From JACDAS01 sp046262415 (GTDB lineage: Bacteria > Actinomycetota > Thermoleophilia > Gaiellales > Gaiellaceae): a stretch of 31,759 nucleotides of DNA. The stretch covers positions 1 to 31,759 of the forward strand of contig JBHEMU010000104.1 of assembly GCA_046262415.1 (NCBI GenBank), read 5' to 3'. Below are positions 7,681-14,360 of the stretch, piece by piece. The notes beneath the pieces were generated by a model. It saw only the letters and a list, made by a program, of their open reading frames with translations. It had not been told where the DNA came from and made no database searches. Both the position numbers and the translations under genes were made by a program. How positions within the stretch are numbered: the stretch's first letter is position 1; every line of letters starts with the position of its first letter.

Positions 7681-7746
7681 ATGCGCAAGTCGATCATCCG
7701 GCTTGTCTCCCGAGCCGCCATGGCCGGCGGTTCGTCTACCTGGTAA
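7681..7746 (+). CDS. 21-codon ORF with Shine-Dalgarno, divergent from HD-GYP gene
   Basis: A 21-codon ORF beginning MRKSIIRLVSRAAMAGG and ending STW. It has AGGAG about eight bases before the ATG and a candidate promoter 40 bases upstream. The basic start and small hydrophobic core resemble the first part of a signal peptide. In the -1 frame, sequence from about the 18th codon reads FVYLVSPAQAASP, which would complete a signal peptide with an AQA-A cleavage site. The ORF could therefore be a short peptide, a leader, or a frameshifted remnant of a small secreted protein. No family is recognised. Confidence 0.35.
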   Translation: MRKSIIRLVSRAAMAGGSSTW

Positions 7747-7851
7747 GTCCCGCACAGGCAGCATCGCCCCTCACAGCCCGCTGGGTATCACCCATACGAG
7801 GGATATTCCACAGGCTGTTGAGAGAAAATCGTGAAGTTCGGCGGGGTCTGG

Positions 7852-8184
7852 CTAGGAAATCAGGCCCCGCCGAAGACCCACTGCCACCGCATGGGCGCGG
7901 GAGCGGGCCTGAAGCTTGGCCAGAAGGTGCCGGACGTGCGACTTCACCGTTTCCTCGGAGAGGAAGAGGCGGTTACCGATCTCGCGGTTGACCAGGCCCT
8001 CGCTGACGAGCTGCAGCACTTCGAGCTCGCGCGCCGTCGGCTCCTGCTCGAGCTCCTTCAGAGGAGACGCGAACGGGATGACCTCGCCGCCGCCGCTGCC
8101 GGCCCGTCGCTCCGCAACGGACTCGAAACGACGCTTGTGGTCGAAGTAGCGGTTCAGGATCTCTTGGCGCTGGGCTGCGTCCAT
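7852..8184 (-). CDS. Small LuxR-type HTH transcriptional regulator
   Basis: 110 residues from the ATG at 8184. The N-terminal ~45 residues (MDAAQRQEILNRYFDHKRRF and on) are charged and probably helical. The C-terminal part is a LuxR/GerE domain: PTARELEVLQLVSEGLVNRE, then IGNRLFLSEETVKSHVRHLL. It has no receiver domain, so it is an orphan output domain like the protein at 3304. It lies 88 bases downstream of the last ABC-transporter gene on the same strand, so readthrough from the operon is possible. A small hairpin in the gap lacks a T-run. A GATACC six bases before the ATG could be a weak private -10. Targets are unknown; control of the peptide transporter is a plausible inference. Confidence 0.75.
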   Translation of the reverse strand: MDAAQRQEILNRYFDHKRRFESVAERRAGSGGGEVIPFASPLKELEQEPTARELEVLQLVSEGLVNREIGNRLFLSEETVKSHVRHLLAKLQARSRAHAVAVGLRRGLIS

Positions 8185-8233
8185 GGCCCTGGTATCGACC
8201 GCGGTATCAAGGTCCTTTAATGCGGCGTCCCCC

Positions 8234-8249
8234 CCGATCAAGGGATCGG
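8234..8249 (-). other. Short inverted repeat between transporter operon and luxR-like gene
   Basis: Six-base stem CCGATC/GATCGG with a four-base loop in the 88-base gap. It is followed by a G-run rather than a T-run on the minus strand, so it is not an obvious terminator. It might be an operator or an RNA processing site. Confidence 0.3.
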
Positions 8250-8272
8250 TCCTGGAGCCGACCGTAAGACCC

Positions 8273-9358
8273 CTACACGGGGGGCGGTTCGTAGGGCGCC
8301 GGCTGCGGCCCCGGCTCGAAGATCGGCGCGACGGCATGCGGCTCGATCGCCCCTGCCTTGATCTGCTCGGCCCAGTGACAGGCGACCGTATGGCCGGACG
8401 ACAGCTGCCGGAGCGGCGGCACGTCCTCGCGGCAGCGCGTGGGCTGCACGTAGGGGCAGCGTGTGTGGAACCGACAGGCGGGCGGCGGATTCGCCGGGCT
8501 CGGCAGGTCGCCCGCGAGCAGGAGCGGCTTACGCTGCCGCTCGACGACCGGATCGGGGATCGGCACCGCCGAGAGCAGGGAGATCGTGTAGGGGTGCAGC
8601 GGATTGTCGTAGAGCTCGGCGGCCGGGGACACCTCGACGATCGACCCCAGGTACATGACGGCGATCCGGTCGGAGATGTGCCGGACAACCGCGAGATCGT
8701 GGGCGATGAAGAGGTAGGTGAGGTCGAACTCGTGCTGGAGCTGCTCGAGCAGGTTGATGATCTGCGCCTGGATCGAGACGTCGAGAGCCGAGACCGGCTC
8801 GTCGGCGACGATGAAGTCCGGGTTGAGCGCGAGCGCGCGCGCCAAGCCGATCCGCTGCCTCTGACCCCCCGAGAACTCGTGCGGGTAGCGCGATCCCGCG
8901 TCCGCGGGGAGCCCGACCACCTTGAGCAACTCCCGCACGCGCTTGCCGGCGTCGCGCCTCCCGGCCAGGCGATGCGCGCGGAAGGGCTCCCCGACGATCC
9001 GCCCGACGCTGTGACGAGGGTTGAGCGAGGCGAAGGGGTCCTGGAAGATCATCTGCATCCGCCGCCGCAGAGGCTGCAGCTCCGCCTCCCCGAGCGTCGT
9101 GATGTCGCGGCCCTCGAAGACGATCCTGCCGGCAGTCGGCTTGTAGAGGCGGAGCAGCGCGCGCCCGACCGTCGACTTTCCACAGCCTGACTCCCCGACC
9201 AGGCCGAGCGTCTCCCCCCGCTCGATGCGGAAGCTCACGTCGTCGACGGCGCGGATGTCCCCCACGTGCCGGTCGAGGAAGACCCCGCTTTTGATCGGGA
9301 AGTAGACCTTCAGGTGCTCGACGGAGACGAGCGCCCCGTTCACCGCCGCCGAGCTCAC
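8273..9358 (-). CDS. Oligopeptide/dipeptide ABC transporter ATPase (OppF/DppF type)
   Basis: A 361-residue ABC ATPase with Walker A GESGCGKST, Q-loop MIFQDPFASLNP, signature FSGGQRQRIGLARAL, Walker B FIVADEPVSALD and switch IAHDLAVV. The C-terminal oligopeptide-transporter extension carries the cysteine set CRFHTRCPYVQPTRC. The early insertion FPIKSGVFLDRHVGDIRAVD is typical of the F subunit. It would energise peptide uptake together with the D subunit. The GTG at 9358 overlaps the stop of the previous ATPase (GTGA). A longer frame upstream is antisense-like extension inside the neighbour gene. It is the last transporter gene of the operon. Confidence 0.93.
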   Translation of the reverse strand: MSSAAVNGALVSVEHLKVYFPIKSGVFLDRHVGDIRAVDDVSFRIERGETLGLVGESGCGKSTVGRALLRLYKPTAGRIVFEGRDITTLGEAELQPLRRRMQMIFQDPFASLNPRHSVGRIVGEPFRAHRLAGRRDAGKRVRELLKVVGLPADAGSRYPHEFSGGQRQRIGLARALALNPDFIVADEPVSALDVSIQAQIINLLEQLQHEFDLTYLFIAHDLAVVRHISDRIAVMYLGSIVEVSPAAELYDNPLHPYTISLLSAVPIPDPVVERQRKPLLLAGDLPSPANPPPACRFHTRCPYVQPTRCREDVPPLRQLSSGHTVACHWAEQIKAGAIEPHAVAPIFEPGPQPAPYEPPPV

Positions 9359-10374
9359 GCCGCGTTCCCCGACCGCGACCGCTCCCACTCGTCCTCGGGA
9401 ACGGGGTTGAAGCAGGCAACGCGATGGCCCGGCTCGACCTCGTGCAGCAGAGGTAGCTCGAGCCGGGACTGTTCGACCTCGTATCGGCACCGCGGCTGGA
9501 ACGGGCAGGCGCTCGGAGGCTGGAGCATGTCTCGCGGGGTGCCCTCGATCGGCTGGAGCTTCGTCCGCCGCGGCGCGTCGAGCCGGGGCACGCTCTGAAG
9601 CAGCCCGAGCGTGTACGGGTGCCGCGGGCGGGCGAACAGCTGGTCGGCGCTGCCGGTCTCGACGAACGTCCCGGCGTACATCACGTTGACCCGCTCGCAC
9701 ATGCCGGCGACGACCCCCAGGTCGTGCGTGATCAGGATCAAGGCGGTCCCACGCTCGGCAACGAGCTCACGCAGCACGTCGAGGATCTGCGCCTGGATCG
9801 TCACGTCGAGCGCCGTCGTCGGCTCGTCGGCGATCATCAGCTTCGGCTCGCAGGCGAGCGCCATCGCGATCATCGCCCGCTGCCGCATCCCTCCGGAGAA
9901 CTGGTGCGGGTAATCCTTGAGGCGCAGCTTCGCGCTCGGGATCCCGACCCGGTCGAGCAGGTCGCCGGCACGCCGATTCGCCTCGTCCCTGTCGAGGTCG
10001 AAGTGGGTCTCGAGCACCTCCCGGATCTGACGCCCGATCGTGAGCACCGGGTTCAGGCTCGTCATCGGGTCCTGGAAGATCATCGCGATCTCCTTGCCGC
10101 GGACGCCGCGGAGCTCGCGATCGGAGAGCGGGACGAGGTCCCGGCCGGCGAAGGTGACGCTGCCGTCGGTGATGCGACCGTTCCGCGGCAGGATCCCGAG
10201 CAGCGCGAGGGCGGTGACGCTCTTGCCGCAGCCCGACTCGCCGACGATCCCGAGCGTCTCGCCCGGGGCGACGTCGAACGAGATCCCGTTGACGGCGTAG
10301 ACGGGCCCCCGGCTCGTCCCGAACCGCACGCGCAGGTTCTCGACGGAGAGGAGCGTGTTCTCAGCCACGGCCAC
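9355..10374 (-). CDS. Oligopeptide/dipeptide ABC transporter ATPase (OppD/DppD type)
   Basis: A 339-residue ABC ATPase: Walker A GESGCGKSV, MIFQDPMTSLNP, signature FSGGMRQRAMIAMAL, Walker B LMIADEPTTALD and ITHDLGVV. The C-terminal peptide-transporter region reads CPFQPRCRYEVEQSRLELP. In many relatives a third cysteine stands where this protein has Ser (EQSR), so a metal cluster seen in related subunits may be missing here. The start is GTG at 10374, overlapping the permease 3' end by 14 bases; a second GTG two codons on is possible. It forms the ATPase pair with the next gene. Confidence 0.93.
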   Translation of the reverse strand: MAVAENTLLSVENLRVRFGTSRGPVYAVNGISFDVAPGETLGIVGESGCGKSVTALALLGILPRNGRITDGSVTFAGRDLVPLSDRELRGVRGKEIAMIFQDPMTSLNPVLTIGRQIREVLETHFDLDRDEANRRAGDLLDRVGIPSAKLRLKDYPHQFSGGMRQRAMIAMALACEPKLMIADEPTTALDVTIQAQILDVLRELVAERGTALILITHDLGVVAGMCERVNVMYAGTFVETGSADQLFARPRHPYTLGLLQSVPRLDAPRRTKLQPIEGTPRDMLQPPSACPFQPRCRYEVEQSRLELPLLHEVEPGHRVACFNPVPEDEWERSRSGNAA

Positions 10375-11269
10375 GCAGCTTGGGGTCGAGCGCCTCCCGC
10401 AGGCCGTCGCCGATCAGGTTGAAGCCGAGCACGGAGAGAACGATCGCCACCCCCGGGAAGATGGCGAGGAACGGCGCCGTCTGCAGGTAGCGCACCGTCC
10501 CGGTCAGCATCGTCCCCCACTCCGGCGTCGCCGGGTCCTGGGGGCCCAGGCCGAGGAAGCCGAGCCCGGCCGCGTCGATGATCGCAGTCGCCATCGCCAG
10601 CGTTCCCTGGACGATCACCGGTGAGATCGCGTTCGGGAGGATGTGCGACGCGAGGATCGTGCGGCGCTTCACGCCGACGGCGCGGGCCGCGAGCACGAAG
10701 TCGTTCTCTCGCTGTGCGAGCACGGAGCCGCGTAAGAGCCGCGTGAAGATGGGGATGTTGACGACCCCGATCGCGATCATGATCTGGAACAAGCCGGGGC
10801 CGAGCAGCGCGACGATCCCGATCGCCATCAGGAAACCGGGGATCGCGAGCATGATGTCCATGAACCGCATGATCAACCCGTCGACGAACCCGCCCAGATA
10901 CCCGGCGATCGACCCCAGGATCAGCCCGATCGACAGGCCGACGCTGACCGAGACGAGCCCGATCACGAGCGAGAACCGGGCACCGTAGAGGATGCGTGAG
11001 AGCTCGTCGCGGCCGAGATCGTCGATGCCGAGGGGATGATCCGCGGAAGGACCGGGGCAGCAGCCCGTCTCGATCCGCGTCAGGTCCTGGTTGTTCGGCC
11101 CTTCGGGCGCGAGCAGCGGCGCGAAGACCGCGACGAACACGAACGTGAAGACGAGCGCGAACCCGACGAGCGCCGCGGGATTGCGCACGAGCCGCCGCCA
11201 GGCCTCGCGCCACAGCCCGCTGGGCGCCTCGAGCTCGATTTCGCGGGATTCGAGCTCGACGACCGACAT
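10361..11269 (-). CDS. Peptide ABC transporter permease (DppC/OppC type)
   Basis: A 302-residue integral membrane permease with an N-terminal cytoplasmic segment and a first membrane helix (ALVGFALVFTFVFVAVFAPL). The BPD-transport inner-membrane domain follows, containing HPLGIDDLGRDELSRILYGA and the coupling loop EAA-like segment REND-FVLAARAVGVKRRTIL-ASHILPN. It pairs with the DppB-type permease to form the channel. The ATG overlaps the stop of that gene (ATGA), and a longer frame upstream is only an overlap artefact. Conserved C-type features include LGFLGLGPQDPATPEWGTML near the C-terminus. Confidence 0.93.
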   Translation of the reverse strand: MSVVELESREIELEAPSGLWREAWRRLVRNPAALVGFALVFTFVFVAVFAPLLAPEGPNNQDLTRIETGCCPGPSADHPLGIDDLGRDELSRILYGARFSLVIGLVSVSVGLSIGLILGSIAGYLGGFVDGLIMRFMDIMLAIPGFLMAIGIVALLGPGLFQIMIAIGVVNIPIFTRLLRGSVLAQRENDFVLAARAVGVKRRTILASHILPNAISPVIVQGTLAMATAIIDAAGLGFLGLGPQDPATPEWGTMLTGTVRYLQTAPFLAIFPGVAIVLSVLGFNLIGDGLREALDPKLRGRG

Positions 11270-12279
11270 CAGCGCCCGGCCAGGCGGATCCGCGGGTTGA
11301 TCAGGCCGTACGAGATGTCGACGAGCAGGTTCACGACCACGACGACGGTGGCCACGAAGAGGATCCCGCCCTGGAGCACCGGGTAGTCGCGGTTGAAGAT
11401 CGCTTCCTGGAGCCAGCTGCCCATGCCCGGGAAGGCGAAGACGGTCTCGGTCAGCACGGCCCCCGACAGCAGCAGCCCGACCTGGAGCCCGACGATCGTC
11501 GAGACGGGCAGGAGCGCGTTCCGGAGCACGTGCCGCCGGTCGACGACACGCGGGGCGAGGCCCTTCGCCCTCGCCGTTCTGACGTAGTCCTCGTTCTGGA
11601 CGTCGAGCACCGCCGCTCGCGTGATCCGCGCGACGATCGCGAGCGGGATCGACCCGAGCGCGATCGCGGGCAGGATCAGGTGCTTGAGCGCGTCCCAGAA
11701 CGCGGTCGGGTTCCACTCCACGAGCGAGTCGATCAGGTAGAAGCCCGTCGGATGCGGCACGTCGAGCAGGACGTCCTGCCGGCCCACCGTCGGCAACCAG
11801 CCCAGTCTTACGGAGAAGACGTACTTGAGGATCAGGGCGAGGAAGAAGATCGGCATCGAGATGCCGATCAGGGATAAGACGAGGCTCAGCTGGTCGAAGA
11901 CGCCTCCGTGGTACTTGGCGGCGAAGAAGCCGAGCGGGAGGCCGACGACGACGGCGAACAGCATCGCGGCGCCGGCGAGCTCGATCGTGGCGGGAAAACG
12001 GCGTCCGATCTCCTCGGTGACCGGCCGGCGGGTCCCGATCGAGGTCCCGAGCTCACCGCTCGCCGTCTTCTTCAGGTAGCGCCAGTACTGGACGTAGATC
12101 GGCTTGTCCAGACCGTACTGGCGCCGGATCGCGGCGATCGTCTCGGGGGTTGCGCGCTCGCCGAGGAGCGACTCGGCCGGGCTGCCCGGCAGCGCCCGGA
12201 TCCAGCAGAAGACGAGGATCGAGAGTCCGAGGAGAATCGGGACGAGAAGGAGTAGCCGGCGGACGACGAAGCGAAGCAT
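11269..12279 (-). CDS. Peptide ABC transporter permease (DppB/OppB type)
   Basis: A 336-residue permease. The N-terminal membrane helix RRLLLLVPILLGLSILVFCW is followed by the B-subunit motif GSPAESLLGERATPE, a periplasmic YGLDKPIYVQYWRYL segment and then the membrane core. The coupling loop lies around EDYVRTARAKGLAPRVVDRR-HVLRNALLPV. The end, VFAFPGMGSWLQEAI and NPRIRL, is typical of the family. It begins 39 bases after the binding-protein stop codon and overlaps the C-type permease by 4 bases, so the two permeases should be made in equal amounts. Confidence 0.93.
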   Translation of the reverse strand: MLRFVVRRLLLLVPILLGLSILVFCWIRALPGSPAESLLGERATPETIAAIRRQYGLDKPIYVQYWRYLKKTASGELGTSIGTRRPVTEEIGRRFPATIELAGAAMLFAVVVGLPLGFFAAKYHGGVFDQLSLVLSLIGISMPIFFLALILKYVFSVRLGWLPTVGRQDVLLDVPHPTGFYLIDSLVEWNPTAFWDALKHLILPAIALGSIPLAIVARITRAAVLDVQNEDYVRTARAKGLAPRVVDRRHVLRNALLPVSTIVGLQVGLLLSGAVLTETVFAFPGMGSWLQEAIFNRDYPVLQGGILFVATVVVVVNLLVDISYGLINPRIRLAGR

Positions 12280-12318
12280 CGAGCTCGATTCGTCGTTCCG
12301 CCGGCTGCCTTACTCCAC

Positions 12319-13986
12319 TTACCTGATTCGTACGATCGAGAACGGCTCCAGCGAGACGGGGCTCGGCTTGTAGCCGACCACGCTCTTGTGGAACGCCAGC
12401 GCCGGGCTCGTGTGGACGTAGGGAACGCCCGGTAGGAACCGCATGATCATCCGGTTCGCCTGCTGGTACAGCTTGATCCGCGTCGCCGGGTTCGGCTCCG
12501 CGAGGCCCCTGTTCAGCAGCCTGAAGATCGCGGGGTTCTTGAAGCCCCACTGCCCCTGCTCGGTGCGGAAGAACGTGCCGATGAAGTTGTCCGCATCACC
12601 GTAGTCGCCCGTCCAGCCGATCAGGTTGAGCGCCCCGGCCGTGCCGGCGCTGACCCGTCCGACGTAGTCGGGCCGCCACGGCGCGCTGTGCGGAACGACC
12701 TCGAAGCCGGATTTGTTCAGGCTCGCGGCGAACGCCTGGAAGTTCCGCTGCGGGTCGGGCATGTACGGCCGCGAGATGTCGGTCGGGTACCAGAAGTCCA
12801 CCTTGAGCGGCATCTGCACCCCGGCCTTCTGCAGCAGCGCCTTCGCCTTGGCGGGGTTGTAGTCGTACTTCTTGACGTCCTTCGCGTAGCCGAGCAGGCT
12901 CGGCGGCATGAACTCGTGCGCGACGACGCCCCGGCCGGCGTAGAAGCTCTTGACGACGCCCGCCCGGTCGAGTCCGTGCGCGACGGCCTGGCGGACCAGG
13001 ACGTTGTCGAACGGCTTCACCTTCTGGTTGATCGTGACGTAGCCGACGTTGAACGGCGGCCGGCTCAGGATCTTCAGATTCTTGTTCTTCTTGATCGTGG
13101 GGATGTCCTGGGGCTCGACGAGGTCATAGCCCTGGATCTCGCCCGTCTGGAGCGCCTGGACGCGCGCCGCGTTGTTCGAGATCGGCCGGAGGATCAGTGT
13201 CTTGATGTTCGCCTTCCGGCCCCAGTACGCGTCGTTCCGCTCGAGCACGAGGCGGTTGCCGAGCTCCCAGGACTTGAACTTGTACGCCCCGGTTCCGGTC
13301 GGATGCTCGGTGCCGTAGGTGCCCTCCGTGTGGAAGACGCCCTCACCGTCCAGCCTGCCCTTGTCGGCGCCGTACCTCTTCAGAGCAGTCGGGCTCTGCA
13401 TCGCGAACGAGTCGAGGCCGATGACGCCGATGAACGGCCCGAACGAGCGCTTCAGCTTGACCACGATCCGCGAGTTGCCCACCGTGCGGCAGCTGGCGTA
13501 GAGCGCGTCCTTGGGACCCGCGGAGTCCTTGCCCGGCCTCTTAAAGCCGACGAAGACCGTGTTGTAGTAGTACGAGGCCGACGCGCTCTGGAGCGGCGCC
13601 GGGAAGTTGTACCAGCGGTCGAAGTTGTAACAGGCCGCCTTCGCGTCGAAAGGAGTCCCGTCGTGGAACTTGACGCCCCTGCGCAGGTTGAAGGTGAACG
13701 TCTTGGCGTCCTTGCTCGCCTTCCAGCTCGTCGCGAGCCCGGGCTCGGTGATCAGCGTGCCCGGCCTGAGCCGGGTGAGTCCTTCGAAGATCTGGTCGGT
13801 GACCCGGAACGTCTCGCCGTCGGACGCGAGCGATGGGTCGAGAATCGTCGGATCCGCGGCGGCGCCGAACACGAGCGTGTCTCCCTTGGCCCCCTGCTTC
13901 GCCCCGCCGGCGAGGCCGAGGCCGGTCGCCATGAGGGCGATCGCCAGGACTCCCAGCGAGATCAGAAACTTCCGTCTTTGCCTCAC
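12319..13986 (-). CDS. Extracellular peptide-binding protein of ABC transporter (family 5)
   Basis: A 555-residue solute-binding protein with an N-terminal signal (MRQRRKFLISLGVLAIALMA) and family 5 landmarks: DPTILDPSLASDGETFRVTD, QIFEGLTRL, FNLRRGVKFHDGTPFDAKA, VRQAVAHGLDRAGVV and GWTGDYGDADNFIGTF. It delivers peptides or similar ligands to the permeases encoded just downstream. The signal lacks the lipobox cysteine normal for Gram-positive binding proteins (LGLAGG, not LAGC). QRRKFL resembles a twin-arginine motif, so Tat export or retention by an uncleaved anchor is possible. The GTG at 13986 has AAAGGAG at a seven-base spacing. It is the first gene of the operon. Confidence 0.92.
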   Translation of the reverse strand: MRQRRKFLISLGVLAIALMATGLGLAGGAKQGAKGDTLVFGAAADPTILDPSLASDGETFRVTDQIFEGLTRLRPGTLITEPGLATSWKASKDAKTFTFNLRRGVKFHDGTPFDAKAACYNFDRWYNFPAPLQSASASYYYNTVFVGFKRPGKDSAGPKDALYASCRTVGNSRIVVKLKRSFGPFIGVIGLDSFAMQSPTALKRYGADKGRLDGEGVFHTEGTYGTEHPTGTGAYKFKSWELGNRLVLERNDAYWGRKANIKTLILRPISNNAARVQALQTGEIQGYDLVEPQDIPTIKKNKNLKILSRPPFNVGYVTINQKVKPFDNVLVRQAVAHGLDRAGVVKSFYAGRGVVAHEFMPPSLLGYAKDVKKYDYNPAKAKALLQKAGVQMPLKVDFWYPTDISRPYMPDPQRNFQAFAASLNKSGFEVVPHSAPWRPDYVGRVSAGTAGALNLIGWTGDYGDADNFIGTFFRTEQGQWGFKNPAIFRLLNRGLAEPNPATRIKLYQQANRMIMRFLPGVPYVHTSPALAFHKSVVGYKPSPVSLEPFSIVRIR

Positions 13987-14014
13987 CGATCTACTCCTTT
14001 CGCTGCTCCTGCTG

Positions 14015-14042
14015 TCGATACGAGTATCTCAGAGCAACGCAA
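14015..14042 (-). promoter_or_regulatory. Promoter and inverted repeat upstream of peptide transporter operon
   Basis: On the minus strand TTGCGT (14037-14042) and TATCGA (14015-14020) are separated by 16 bases. The perfect inverted repeat GATAC-GA-GTATC (14017-14028) overlaps the -10, as an operator would. The start site would lie about 20 bases before the GTG, leaving room for the AAAGGAG ribosome-binding site. No regulator can be assigned. Confidence 0.45.
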
Positions 14043-14094
14043 GGCCCGTGCGCGGCGCGCCCGGGGCTCGAGCGGGGCCTCGAGGGGTAGCCGC

Positions 14095-14207
14095 GTCAGG
14101 CCGCGGCGGACTGCAGATCTCGGATCGCGGCCAGGCCCGAGGCGTCGCTGGCGATGCCGCCGAAGAGGCTGTCCCGGCTTGGCCGGGGCAGCCGCTCACC
14201 CACAGTC
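14095..14207. repeat. 113-bp tandem repeat, copy 1
   Basis: The distal copy of a tandem array. It differs from copy 2 at three positions over 113 bases. It contains one complete mini-ORF on the minus strand (14096-14203). The array stops here and the transporter promoter region follows. Confidence 0.95.
14096..14203 (-). CDS. Mini-ORF in repeat copy 1 (35 codons)
   Basis: GTG start five bases after the stop of the identical mini-ORF in copy 2. The predicted peptide starts MGERLPRPSRDSLFGG and ends LAAIRDLQSAAA, the same last twelve residues as the sigma factor. It is identical in amino acids to the copy 2 peptide despite three base changes. No Shine-Dalgarno is visible; expression would depend on re-initiation after the preceding stop. 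Whether it is translated is unknown. Confidence 0.35.
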   Translation of the reverse strand: MGERLPRPSRDSLFGGIASDASGLAAIRDLQSAAA

Positions 14208-14320
14208 GTCAGGCCGCGGCGGACTGCAGGTCTCGGATCGCGGCGAGGCCCGAGGCGTCGCTGGCGATGCCGCCGAAGAGGCTGTCCCGGCTTGGCCGAG
14301 GCAGCCGCTCACCCACAGTC
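14208..14320. repeat. 113-bp tandem repeat, copy 2
   Basis: The middle copy, directly joined to copies 1 and 3. The unit length, 113, equals a 36-codon ORF including its stop plus a five-base spacer and is not a multiple of three, so each mini-ORF lies in a different frame from the previous one. Confidence 0.95.
14209..14316 (-). CDS. Mini-ORF in repeat copy 2 (35 codons)
   Basis: GTG start at 14316, five bases downstream of the sigma factor TGA (14322-14324). It encodes the same 35-residue peptide as the copy 1 mini-ORF. Its position next to the sigma stop would allow termination-reinitiation coupling. No known domain is recognised. Evidence for coding is limited to the synonymous pattern of differences between copies. 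Confidence 0.35.
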   Translation of the reverse strand: MGERLPRPSRDSLFGGIASDASGLAAIRDLQSAAA

Positions 14321-14360
14321 GTCAGGCCGCGGCGGACTGCAGGTCTCGGATGGCGGCGAG
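14321..14360. repeat. 113-bp repeat, partial copy 3 forming the sigma gene 3' end
   Basis: Forty bases matching the start of the repeat with one mismatch. They encode the last residues (LAAIRDLQSAAA) and stop of the sigma factor. Similarity ends abruptly at 14360, where the sigma region 4 codons begin. Confidence 0.9.

Noticed and set aside
14095..14360. CRISPR-like array
   Set aside because: The units are 113 bp, directly joined and nearly identical throughout, with no spacers and no cas genes.
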